Source: Thermophagus xiamenensis (lineage in GTDB: Bacteria > Bacteroidota > Bacteroidia > Bacteroidales > Marinilabiliaceae). Taken from it: DNA of 64,000 nucleotides. The notes below the pieces were generated by a model that saw only the letters and a list, made by a program, of their open reading frames with translations, had not been told where the DNA came from and ran no database searches. Every line of letters begins with the position of its first letter. Positions within the stretch are counted from its first letter, which is position 1. The position numbers and the translations under genes were made by a program. Location: assembly GCF_900112795.1 (NCBI RefSeq), contig NZ_FONA01000005.1, forward strand, positions 124,001-188,000, written 5' to 3'. This document shows, in pieces, positions 37,006 through 45,256 of this stretch.

Positions 37006-37359
37006 TCACAGATTGTTAATTTCTTCCCGTTCCTTTTTGGTCATACTTTTTACTACCAGTTCATAAGATTCTTTTATCCATTGTTTTAATAAATCATCAG
37101 GAATTGAACCATCGATGTCGATGGTGTTCCAATGTTTTTTGTTCATATGATAACCGGGACGTACGGCAGGGTATCGTTCGCGTAAATCAACAGCCTTTTC
37201 CGGATCGCATTTTAAATTGATCCAAAATGGTCCTTCCAAACTAGTTAAAACAAACATCTTGCGACCTACTTTAAAAACCAGAGCTGTTTCATCAAATGGC
37301 AAATCTTCCGAAGTGGCAGGAAGTGACAGACAAAAATTCCTGAGCTCTTCAATATTCAT
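37006..37359 (-). CDS. MmcQ/YjbR-family protein
   Basis: The start is taken at 37359 (MNIEELRNFCLSLPATSEDL), giving 117 residues, the usual family length. A longer open frame to 37641 overlaps yraN and has no family match. Conserved features are the acidic LPFDETALVFKVGRKMFVL region, WINLKCDPEKA, the VRPGYHMNKKHWNTI motif and a C-terminal helix. The fold resembles the DNA-binding CyaY-like domain, and the family is annotated as DNA-binding, but its function is not established. It converges on PBP1A with only 8 bases between stops. Confidence 0.88.
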   Translation of the reverse strand: MNIEELRNFCLSLPATSEDLPFDETALVFKVGRKMFVLTSLEGPFWINLKCDPEKAVDLRERYPAVRPGYHMNKKHWNTIDIDGSIPDDLLKQWIKESYELVVKSMTKKEREEINNL

Positions 37360-37420
37360 ATCTGTAAATTTTATTTGATTGGTTGGTATAATGACATCCT
37401 TGCTTGCAAAAATAAGAAAA

Positions 37421-37789
37421 CTAAGGTGTGGGTCTAAATGCATCAACGATATGTTCCATTTGCCAATCATCGTCATTTTCGTGAGGAATCCAACAAATGA
37501 CATCGAAACGAGTCTGGCAGTCCAGTTCATGTTCCAGTATATATGTTTCGGTTGCGGCAATGATGGAATTGATTTTGGCTGTTGAGATGGTATCTCTTGG
37601 GTGTTCATGATTTTCAGATGTACGTGTTCGTACTTCAACAATTACCAGTTCATCATGGTCCCACGCGATGATGTCTATTTCATGATGGAGGTATCGATAA
37701 TTACGGGCCACGATAATATACCCTTTTTCGAGTAAATATGCGGCAGCTTTATCTTCGCCTTTTTTGCCCAAATCAATATGTTTTGCCAT
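37421..37789 (-). CDS. YraN/UPF0102 family endonuclease-like protein
   Basis: A 122-residue protein. The N-terminal GKKGEDKAAAYLLEKGY followed by RNYRYLHHEIDIIAWDHDEL and VIVEVRTR gives the E...D...ExK-like nuclease core of the Holliday-junction-resolvase-like UPF0102 family; in the last motif the usual Lys is replaced (EVRTR). A role in DNA processing is suggested for the family, but activity has not been generally shown. It lies between ldcA and mmcQ on the same strand with gaps of about 60 bases. Confidence 0.9.
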   Translation of the reverse strand: MAKHIDLGKKGEDKAAAYLLEKGYIIVARNYRYLHHEIDIIAWDHDELVIVEVRTRTSENHEHPRDTISTAKINSIIAATETYILEHELDCQTRFDVICWIPHENDDDWQMEHIVDAFRPTP

Positions 37790-37849
37790 AAAAGATGAGC
37801 TTTTAAGCTGGTAGTTGAAGAATAAAAATGTTTTTGTTGAAATTTATTG

Positions 37850-38764
37850 TTAAGGATAGGCGACAACCCCACCGTTATTTGATACCTGGATATGCAATTG
37901 AGCTCCCATGAGCAGTGGTTCATTGGGGGATTCATGCCCGGAAGGAAAATCAAATAATACGGGGTAGTCATAATGGTCTACAGCCTTTCGGATAACCTCC
38001 TGCGCAGAACAACCAAAAGGTGTTGAGCCATCTTTCATGTCGGTCAGGTGTCCAATAATAAGCCCTGAAAGATGTTCCAGTTTTTTGCTAAGTTTTAGAT
38101 GATGCATCATACGGTCTAAATGGTAAATCTGCTCATCTACTTCTTCAATAAAAAGAATTTTACCACGGGGATCAAAATCATAGTTGGTCCCTATCAGTGC
38201 AGATAACAATGACAAATTTCCGCCAATCAGCTGGCCGGCAGCAGTTCCCTGTCTGTTAAAAGGATTTGGGTTGGTACGGTAAATAATCTCATGTCCCTGA
38301 AGTAAATCCAGTAAATGTTTCCATTCTCCACCCAAAATTTTATTGTTATTCGGCAAATTTACAGGCATAGGGCCATGAACCGAGATCATGTTATAATTAT
38401 TTTGTAAGGCAGCATGAATGACGGTTATGTCACTAAAGCCAATCATCCATTTGGGGTGGGCGATCATTCCCAAAAAATCCAATTCTTCAACAATACGAAT
38501 AGTTCCATATCCACCTCTGCAGCACCAGATGACATCAATTTCGGGATCATCCATCATCGATTGTAAATCTTTTTTACGTTGGTCATCGGTCCCAGAAAAT
38601 TGATAATAATTTTCAGTGGTGTAATTTCCTTTTAGACATCGAAACCCATTGGCTTCGAGAAATTTTTCCGTTTTAGGGATAATGAGCGGATCAATTTTCC
38701 CGGCCGGAGAAACAAGTCCGAAAGTAGCACCTTTTTTTATAAAGGGTGGTTGTATAGTCGACAT
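37850..38764 (-). CDS. ldcA: LD-carboxypeptidase, peptidase family S66
   Basis: A 304-residue protein without a signal peptide. Family S66 enzymes remove the terminal D-Ala from murein tetrapeptides during peptidoglycan recycling in the cytoplasm. The catalytic triad is visible: Ser in IGFSDITVIH (about residue 111), Glu in LFIEEVDEQIYH (about 208) and His in SGHESPNEPLLMG (about 283). WCCRGGYGTIRI upstream is also conserved. The product probably works with the PBP and muropeptide salvage; the neighbouring PBP1A gene is consistent but not proof. Confidence 0.92.
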   Translation of the reverse strand: MSTIQPPFIKKGATFGLVSPAGKIDPLIIPKTEKFLEANGFRCLKGNYTTENYYQFSGTDDQRKKDLQSMMDDPEIDVIWCCRGGYGTIRIVEELDFLGMIAHPKWMIGFSDITVIHAALQNNYNMISVHGPMPVNLPNNNKILGGEWKHLLDLLQGHEIIYRTNPNPFNRQGTAAGQLIGGNLSLLSALIGTNYDFDPRGKILFIEEVDEQIYHLDRMMHHLKLSKKLEHLSGLIIGHLTDMKDGSTPFGCSAQEVIRKAVDHYDYPVLFDFPSGHESPNEPLLMGAQLHIQVSNNGGVVAYP

Positions 38765-38803
38765 ATCTTATTGCTTTGAGAACAAGATTCTAACATCTTT
38801 AGT

Positions 38804-38811
38804 TATCTTTG
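38804..38811 (+). promoter_or_regulatory. Candidate -7 box upstream of metG
   Basis: TATCTTTG fits TAnnTTTG, with TTTG about 25 bases further up (38775-38778). It is 110 bases before the ATG, so a leader would remain. The divergent gap between ldcA and metG holds no other gene. Confidence 0.35.
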
Positions 38812-38920
38812 TGAAGTTAAATAAAACTTGGCGTTTTTGCTCGGTTTTCTTCGTATTTTGTGGTAGAAGAAAATTTAAATAATTGAAAATTAATCTTATA
38901 ATAAGGTCAGAAACAATATT

Positions 38921-40954
38921 ATGAAGAAATTTAAACGAACGCTTGTTACCACTGCCCTTCCCTATGCCAACGGTCCGGTTCATATTGGTCACTTGGCCGG
39001 GGTGTATGTTCCCGCTGATATATATGTAAGATATCTGAGGCTGAAAGGAGAGGATGTCTTGCACATCGGAGGATCTGACGAACATGGTGTTCCTATTACG
39101 TTGAAAGCAAGAAAAGAAGGTGTAAGCCCTCAGGATGTGGTAGATAAATACCATACACTTATCAAAGAATCTTTTGAGAAATTTGGAATTAGCTTTGATA
39201 TTTATTCTCGTACATCCAATCCAACACACCATAAAACGGCTGCCGACTTTTTTAAAAAGTTATATGAAAAAGGGGTATTTGTAGAGAAAGAGAGTGACCA
39301 GTATTATGATGAAGAAGTTGGCCAATTTCTGGCCGACAGGTATATTACGGGAACCTGTCCGCATTGTAGTAATCCTTCTGCGTATGGTGATCAATGTGAA
39401 AGTTGTGGTACTTCCCTCAATGCTACCGATTTAATTAATCCCCGGTCGATGATTTCAGGGAGTACGCCCGTGCTACGTAAAACCAAACACTGGTATTTAC
39501 CACTTGATCGTTATCAGGAGTTCTTGGAAAAGTGGATTCTGGAAGACCATAAAGAATGGAAACCCAATGTTTATGGGCAATGTAAATCATGGCTTGACCT
39601 TGGTCTTCAGCCGCGTGCCGTGAGTCGTGATTTGGACTGGGGGGTTCCCGTTCCTGTTGAGGGTGCTGAAGGAAAAGTGTTGTATGTATGGTTCGATGCA
39701 CCAATAGGTTATATCTCAGCTACACGGGAATTAACACCTGAATGGGAAAAATACTGGAAAGATCCCGAAACACGACTGATACATTTTATTGGAAAAGATA
39801 ATATAGTTTTTCATTGTATTGTTTTTCCCACAATGTTGAAAGCCGAGGGTTCCTTTATTTTACCTGATAATGTGCCTGCCAATGAATTTCTTAATCTGGA
39901 GGGTGATAAAATTTCAACCTCGCGCAACTGGGCTGTTTGGTTGCATGAATATTTGGTTGATTTTGAAGGTAAGCAGGATGTGCTTCGTTATGTTTTAACC
40001 GCCAACGCTCCTGAAACCAAAGATAATGATTTCACATGGCGAGATTTTCAGGCCAGGAATAACAATGAGCTTGTTGCTATCTTAGGAAATTTTGTAAATC
40101 GGGCGGTAGTGTTAACCCATAAATATTTTGATGGGAAAGTTCCTGCAAAAGGTAAAACAGAGCCATTTGATACAGAAACATTGGATGCCATTCCTGATAT
40201 TGTAGAGCGTGTAAGTACTCATCTGGAGCAATTTAAGTTTAGAGAAGCCCTGCGCGAGGCAATGAATTTGTCAAGACTAGGTAATAAATATCTGGCCGAT
40301 ACTGAGCCATGGAAGTTGATCAAAACAGATCCAGAACGGGTTAAAACAATTTTAAATGTTTCGCTTCAAATTACGGCCAATTTAGCCGTAGTGATGGAAC
40401 CGTTTCTCCCGTTTACAGCTCAAAAAATGCGGGATATGCTTAATATGAGCGAGCCCAGGTGGCAGGATGCAGGCAATACGGAGTTGCTAAATGCTTCCCA
40501 TAATATAAATGAAGCAAGACTGTTATTTGAAAAAATTGAGGATGCCAAAATTCAGGAACAATTAGACCGTCTGGCTCAAACCAAAGTGAATAACGAATTA
40601 GAAACTAAAGATGTAGAGCCTTCGAAAGAAGACATAACCTTCGAGGAATTTTCTAAAATGGATGTTAGAGTTGGAACCATCCTGGAAGCAGAAAAAGTGC
40701 CAAAAACTAAAAAACTTTTGAAACTCAAAATTGATACCGGAATTGATCATAGAACTGTTGTTTCCGGAATTGCGGAATATTTTGAACCGGAAAAGGTTAT
40801 TGGGCAGCAGGTATGTATATTAGTGAATCTGGCACCGAGAAAAATTCGGGGAATTGAATCTCAAGGAATGATCCTAATGGCCGAAGATGCCGATGGTCGT
40901 CTCGAATTTGTGACACCTGCTTCAAAGATAAAGCCTGGCTCCAAAATCAGCTAA
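38921..40954 (+). CDS. metG: Methionyl-tRNA synthetase
   Basis: A 677-residue class I synthetase charging tRNA-Met. The HIGH motif appears as [15 protein letters not shown] (residues about 13-24), the four-cysteine zinc knuckle as [18 protein letters not shown] (about 146-163), and KMSKS as KISTS in [15 protein letters not shown] (about 330). The anticodon-binding helical domain follows. Residues about 575-677 are a C-terminal tRNA-binding EMAP-like domain ([35 protein letters not shown]), found in dimeric MetRS. Length is normal for the long form. Confidence 0.97.
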   Translation: MKKFKRTLVTTALPYANGPVHIGHLAGVYVPADIYVRYLRLKGEDVLHIGGSDEHGVPITLKARKEGVSPQDVVDKYHTLIKESFEKFGISFDIYSRTSNPTHHKTAADFFKKLYEKGVFVEKESDQYYDEEVGQFLADRYITGTCPHCSNPSAYGDQCESCGTSLNATDLINPRSMISGSTPVLRKTKHWYLPLDRYQEFLEKWILEDHKEWKPNVYGQCKSWLDLGLQPRAVSRDLDWGVPVPVEGAEGKVLYVWFDAPIGYISATRELTPEWEKYWKDPETRLIHFIGKDNIVFHCIVFPTMLKAEGSFILPDNVPANEFLNLEGDKISTSRNWAVWLHEYLVDFEGKQDVLRYVLTANAPETKDNDFTWRDFQARNNNELVAILGNFVNRAVVLTHKYFDGKVPAKGKTEPFDTETLDAIPDIVERVSTHLEQFKFREALREAMNLSRLGNKYLADTEPWKLIKTDPERVKTILNVSLQITANLAVVMEPFLPFTAQKMRDMLNMSEPRWQDAGNTELLNASHNINEARLLFEKIEDAKIQEQLDRLAQTKVNNELETKDVEPSKEDITFEEFSKMDVRVGTILEAEKVPKTKKLLKLKIDTGIDHRTVVSGIAEYFEPEKVIGQQVCILVNLAPRKIRGIESQGMILMAEDADGRLEFVTPASKIKPGSKIS

Positions 40955-41058
40955 ATGGTGTTCTTTAAGGCAGTGGGGTTTGGGTGGTTTTACTCAATTC
41001 GCCGCCCCTTTTGTGAATCTTTAATATTGAACCGGGAAGAAATGGTTTAATTAATAAC

Positions 41059-41110
41059 ATGCGCATGAAGCTCCGAGTCGATGCTTATCGAACGAGAATT
41101 TCATGCGCAT
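41059..41110. other. Long hairpin after metG
   Basis: ATGCGCATGAA (41059-41069) and TTCATGCGCAT (41100-41110) are exact complements. Inside them, CTC/GAG and TCGAT/ATCGA extend the pairing to a four-base loop GCTT. CTTTTTGTGATTTT follows, so it may end metG transcription. CATGCGCAAGAA recurs at 41168, pointing to a local repeat. The rest of 40955-41397 shows no gene. Confidence 0.65.
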
Positions 41111-41397
41111 CTTTTTGTGATTTTATCCGCATGTTTTTGCATTTCATGCCTATGAAATATTCAAATCATGCGCAAGAATTTTTTGTTCGAAAAGCACAAA
41201 TTCAAATCTGTTTTTTATGCTTTTTCAAACCAGCCAATTAACAATCCCTAAATTAAACTTAATGTATTATAGGAGAGCCAATCATATAGCTACCATTGGG
41301 GAAGGAATTGATGCTTTTTGAATATTTCTTTTTTCGGGATGCCGGAAATTTGTGAAAACCAGAATCCGGACATTCTCGATATCCGGATTGGAATAAT

Positions 41398-42357
41398 TTA
41401 TTTTTGGCTCAGCAACCAAATACTCTTAAATAGTTCTTTTTTTCGTAATTCCAATAATCTGTTCAAAGCTTTATCCCTATTGTGGTACGCCTCCAAAGTG
41501 ACTCTGTAACGTCCGTTTTCACCAAGAATAATAGAAGCATCCGAAAAGCCTTGCGTTTTTAGTTGCTTAACAGATTGTTGTGCGGGTGTTTCATCCTTAA
41601 AACTTGCAACAATTAAATGGAATGTTTTGTCTGCAGTTCCGGTCTCAATATTGGTTGGCACCATTGCCGCCTGATCCGGGAAATTTTCTTGCGCATCATT
41701 GAGGTTGCCGGCAGGCTGTTCAATAATGGCTTCCGATATACTTTCATTATTGGGATGGGATTCCGTTACAGCCGAAATAATATGCCCTGTATTGATTTGT
41801 TGTTCCGGCATCTTAAGTTCCGGAGTAAAGAGGAATAAACCAGCAATAACGGCAGCTACAGAACTCCAATATCTTGGTGATCGACTTCGTAATAAACGCT
41901 TGACAGGTTCTTCGTGTTTTTGACGGATAGCAACATTTTGAATGGGTTCAAAATGAAATTCAAAAAGGCCGTATGCGTCGGGCAAAAGCTGATTCCTATA
42001 ATTCGGAGTAAATTGCAGGTTATTAAGGGCGTCGGTCCTGAATGAACCGATGCCTTCAAACACAATTGTTTCACCCTTTTTAATTTTCGATTGGAAATTC
42101 TCAACAAACATTTTGATCTGCTCGTTGCTTTCATCCCAACTTAGTTTTTCGATACGGCAAATATGATTTGCCAGCAGTCCGTCATTGTGTGACAAGCTTC
42201 GGTTAAAACCGATTTCCTTTTTGGGTGGTTGAAAAAGATTACGTTCTTCAATGATGACCGCAGGTTTGTAATTGGCTACAAATCCACCTAATCCTGGAAC
42301 TATAACACAGTCGTGCTGTGTTAAAAGGTACAATATATGTTTTTCTATCCTTGCCAT
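41398..42357 (-). CDS. HU-domain and SPOR-domain membrane protein
   Basis: A 319-residue protein typical of Bacteroidota. Residues 1-130 hold the paired CCDC81-like HU domains (MARIEKHILYLLTQHDCVIV, VPGLGGFVANYKPAVI; FEGIGSFRTDALNNLQF). A single membrane helix follows (about 163-182, YWSSVAAVIAGLFLFTPEL). The region beyond is low-complexity and acidic, then a SPOR domain (about 242-319: KTFHLIVASFKDETPAQQSV, ASIILGENGRYRVTLEAY). SPOR domains bind denuded glycan strands at the division site. The cytoplasmic HU part and periplasmic SPOR part suggest a link between nucleoid and septal peptidoglycan, which is inference. Length is as usual. Confidence 0.9.
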   Translation of the reverse strand: MARIEKHILYLLTQHDCVIVPGLGGFVANYKPAVIIEERNLFQPPKKEIGFNRSLSHNDGLLANHICRIEKLSWDESNEQIKMFVENFQSKIKKGETIVFEGIGSFRTDALNNLQFTPNYRNQLLPDAYGLFEFHFEPIQNVAIRQKHEEPVKRLLRSRSPRYWSSVAAVIAGLFLFTPELKMPEQQINTGHIISAVTESHPNNESISEAIIEQPAGNLNDAQENFPDQAAMVPTNIETGTADKTFHLIVASFKDETPAQQSVKQLKTQGFSDASIILGENGRYRVTLEAYHNRDKALNRLLELRKKELFKSIWLLSQK

Positions 42358-42614
42358 ACTGCAAATTTAAATAATTTATACGCCAATTGCATAAAATTGT
42401 TTTTAACACCTGTTGATACATTGTTAATAACTTAATCTCTTTTTGATTGAGACCTGATCAAAGGTTTCCATTTATTTCTGTAAATGTTTTAATTGTGATA
42501 CCCTTCCAGCCTCACTTTTTGTTCGTTGCTACTCCTACCTGTGTATATTCGAAAATTTTTTTGGCCAGGAGACTTAATGCGGATTTAAGATGAATGTATT
42601 AATTAAAACTTTTG

Positions 42615-42693
42615 AGGCCATTGGTTATGGGGTGACTATAGTAACCTCAATATCTTTTGTGTTGCTCCTATTTTGTCATGCTCGTTTCATTTT
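42615..42693 (-). repeat. Degraded copy of the dispersed hairpin element
   Basis: GTCATGCTCGTTTCAT (42675-42690) is the end of the element in minus orientation. CATTGGTTATGGGGTGAC (from 42617) is a worn match to its beginning (compare TTATTGGTCGGATGGAACTC at 53669). The remainder of 42358-42761 has no gene. Confidence 0.55.
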
Positions 42694-42761
42694 CTTATTT
42701 TTACCAGCAATGAATATGTTTTGGAAGTATTGAAAAATAAAGTTATAAAAACAAATTACTA

Positions 42762-43790
42762 ATGAGTAAACAAATATTAGTTACTGGCGGGACTGGTTAC
42801 ATTGGTTCCCATACTGTGGTAGAACTTCAAAATGAGGGTTTTGATGTAGTAGTGGTTGATGATTTGTCTAATTCACGCATAGAGGTATTGGATGCTATTG
42901 AAAAGATTACCGGACAGCGTCCGAAATTTGAGAAATTTAACCTTACGGACAGGGAAAAAACCAATGCCCTTTTTAAAAAATATCCCAATATAGAAGCCAT
43001 TATTCATTTTGCAGCCTATAAGGCAGTAGGAGAATCGGTGGAAAAGCCACTTGAATATTATCGCAATAATTTGGTGTCGTTAATGAACCTTTTGGAAAAC
43101 ATGAAGGAACATAACGTCCCAAATATGGTTTTCAGCTCCAGCTGTACTGTTTACGGACAACCTGATAAGTTGCCGGTTACGGAAGATACTCCACGAAAAC
43201 CGGCAGAATCTCCATATGGCAATACCAAAGCCATTTCAGAAGATATTATGCGCGATTTTTCTAAAGCTACGAAAGGTATAAATTGTATTGCACTTCGTTA
43301 TTTTAATCCTATAGGCGCCCATCCTTCTGCTCTTATTGGTGAATTGCCAGTTGGTGTGCCCAATAATTTAGTTCCTTTTATAACACAAACCGCAGCAGGG
43401 TTACGTGATGAACTCAAAATTTTTGGCGATGATTATGATACACCTGACGGAACAGCTATCCGCGATTACATTAATGTGGTCGATTTGGCTAAGGCTCATG
43501 TGGTGGCCATTGACCGACTGTTAAACAACAAACAAAAAAAATCTTTTGAATTTTTTAATGTTGGAACAGGCGAAGGATATTCGGTTATGCAATTGGTGAA
43601 AACTTTTATTAAAGTTACCGGCGTGAACTTAAAGTATTCAATAACCGGTAGGCGAGCAGGTGATATTGAAAAGATTTGGGCAGATACATCTTATGCCAAT
43701 AATGAATTAGGCTGGAAAGCCGAAAAAAGTCTTGAAGAGACCCTTCTTAGTGCCTGGGAATGGGAAAAGCATGTTAGAAATATAAAATAA
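42762..43790 (+). CDS. galE: UDP-glucose 4-epimerase
   Basis: A 342-residue extended SDR that interconverts UDP-glucose and UDP-galactose using bound NAD. Seen are the Rossmann motif LVTGGTGYIGSHT (residues 5-17), Asp of VVVDDLSNS, IHFAAYKAVGESVEKPLEYY, Ser/Thr of SSSCTVYGQP (about 128-132) and the catalytic Tyr-Lys in ESPYGNTKAISE (Tyr about 151). YFNPIGAHPSALIGE and RDYINVVDLAKAHV are GalE-specific. It stands beside rfbB, both supplying nucleotide sugars for surface polysaccharide. Its stop codon touches the start of a dispersed repeat. Confidence 0.95.
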   Translation: MSKQILVTGGTGYIGSHTVVELQNEGFDVVVVDDLSNSRIEVLDAIEKITGQRPKFEKFNLTDREKTNALFKKYPNIEAIIHFAAYKAVGESVEKPLEYYRNNLVSLMNLLENMKEHNVPNMVFSSSCTVYGQPDKLPVTEDTPRKPAESPYGNTKAISEDIMRDFSKATKGINCIALRYFNPIGAHPSALIGELPVGVPNNLVPFITQTAAGLRDELKIFGDDYDTPDGTAIRDYINVVDLAKAHVVAIDRLLNNKQKKSFEFFNVGTGEGYSVMQLVKTFIKVTGVNLKYSITGRRAGDIEKIWADTSYANNELGWKAEKSLEETLLSAWEWEKHVRNIK

Positions 43791-44094
43791 TGTCAGGTAA
43801 GCATGACACAAAAGGTTTGCAATAACAAGAACATGTTTAAAGGCAGAAGTGCACAGGCAGAAGGCAGAAGAAGTGATTAGTCATTAGTCAACAAGTGGTT
43901 AGTGTTAAATAACTAGTGATTAACGACTAATCACTGATGACTACTTTTAAGAACCAATATTTCAATGAAGTAAGTAAATTTTATACGGATGAAACGAGCA
44001 TGACAATGAGAGATTTTCACAAAAGAGAATGTATAAAACTCTTTGTCATGCGAGTTCCATCAGGTCAATGAATTAGATAAATTTTATACTGATG
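43790..44094 (+). repeat. Compound repeat filling the whole galE-rfbB gap
   Basis: It opens at the last base of galE with TGTCAGGTAAGCATGAC, passes through AACATGTTTAAAGGCAGAAG, GTGCACAGGCAGAAGGCAG, a TAGTCATTAGT mirror module and ATTTCAATGAAGTAAGTAAA, then contains a full hairpin copy: GGATGAAACGAGCATGAC (43987-44004), AGAGAATGTATAAA, GTCATGCGAGTTCCATCAGG (44045-44064), and AATTTTATACTGATGAAA at 44080-44097. The ATG of that last word is the rfbB start codon. No unique sequence remains between the two genes. Confidence 0.9.
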
Positions 44095-45147
44095 AAAAAA
44101 ACAATATTGATAACCGGTGGTGCAGGATTTATAGGATCACATGTGGTTCGACTTATGGTTACCAAATATCCTGATTACAGGATTATCAATCTGGATGCGC
44201 TTACCTATGCCGGGAATCTTGAAAATCTTCGGGATATTGAAGATAGGCCCAATTATACTTTTATAAAGGGTGATATTACCGATGAAAAAGCCCTTCATCA
44301 ATTGTTTGAAACTTACCGGCCCGATGGAGTTATTCACCTGGCTGCCGAGTCGCATGTTGACCGTTCCATAAGTGATCCTCTTTCTTTTATTAGGACCAAT
44401 ATTATAGGGACCGTTAATTTATTGAATGCTGCTCGTGATTTATGGGGTAGCGACCTTAACGGGAAACGATTTTATCATATTTCAACGGATGAGGTTTATG
44501 GTTCTTTAGGTTCTACCGGCTATTTTACTGAAGAAACAGCTTATGATCCACGCAGTCCTTATTCTGCATCTAAAGCCAGTAGTGATCATATGGTGAGAGC
44601 ATGGTATCATACTTACAAATTACCGGTAGTGATTTCGAACTGCTCCAATAATTATGGTCCCAATCAGTTCCCAGAAAAGTTAATTCCTTTAGCTATTAAT
44701 AATATACGTAATAAAAAGCCCATTCCGGTTTACGGAAAAGGAGATAATATTCGAGACTGGCTTTACGTAGAAGACCATGCAAATGCCATAGATCTTATTT
44801 TTCATACAGGTAAAATAGGTGAAACTTATAATATTGGGGGAAATAATGAGTGGACCAATATAGCCCTTATCCGTAAATTGTGTCAAATTATGGATAAAGC
44901 GTTAAATCGGAAACCCGGCGAATCGGAAAAATTAATCACCTTTGTAAAAGATCGTGCCGGTCATGATAAACGCTATGCTATCGATTCTTCCAAGTTGATG
45001 AATGAGTTGGGTTGGAAGCCTTCGTTGCAGTTTGAAGAGGGGTTGGAAAAAACGGTTAATTGGTATCTCAACAATGAAGAATGGCTTAACAATATTATTT
45101 CCGGTGATTATGCCAAATATTATGCGCAGCAGTATGATAATAGGTAA
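44092..45147 (+). CDS. rfbB: dTDP-glucose 4,6-dehydratase
   Basis: A 351-residue SDR enzyme converting dTDP-glucose to dTDP-4-keto-6-deoxyglucose, on the path to dTDP-rhamnose and related deoxysugars. Seen are ILITGGAGFIGSHVVRL (residues 4-20), HLAAESHVDRSISDPLSFI, the active-site HISTDEVYGSLG (Thr-Asp-Glu, about 133-136), YxxxK in RSPYSASKASSDH (Tyr about 161), and NCSNNYGPNQFPEKLIPL. Length is typical. The rfbA, rfbC and rfbD genes are not in the window. The start codon lies inside the conserved end of a dispersed repeat, so the ribosome-binding region is repeat-derived. Confidence 0.95.
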   Translation: MKKTILITGGAGFIGSHVVRLMVTKYPDYRIINLDALTYAGNLENLRDIEDRPNYTFIKGDITDEKALHQLFETYRPDGVIHLAAESHVDRSISDPLSFIRTNIIGTVNLLNAARDLWGSDLNGKRFYHISTDEVYGSLGSTGYFTEETAYDPRSPYSASKASSDHMVRAWYHTYKLPVVISNCSNNYGPNQFPEKLIPLAINNIRNKKPIPVYGKGDNIRDWLYVEDHANAIDLIFHTGKIGETYNIGGNNEWTNIALIRKLCQIMDKALNRKPGESEKLITFVKDRAGHDKRYAIDSSKLMNELGWKPSLQFEEGLEKTVNWYLNNEEWLNNIISGDYAKYYAQQYDNR

Positions 45148-45171
45148 AAAATAGATTAGGCATTAAAAATT

Positions 45172-45211
45172 ACAGACCGACAAATAGAGTTTTACTTCTT
45201 TGTCGGTCTGT
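45172..45211. terminator. Bidirectional terminator between rfbB and glmS
   Basis: ACAGACCGACAAA (45172-45184) and TTTGTCGGTCTGT (45199-45211) are exact complements. TTATTTTT follows on the plus strand and AATTTTTAATG on the minus strand, so it can serve the convergent rfbB and glmS genes. Confidence 0.9.
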
Positions 45212-45256
45212 TTATTTTTAGCCAATTAGTTAGGATTTTTCAGCAGCTAAAAAGGA

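Noticed and set aside
37360-37641. N-terminal extension of the MmcQ/YjbR gene
   Set aside because: It overlaps yraN in another frame and has no match to the family; the ATG at 37359 gives the normal length.
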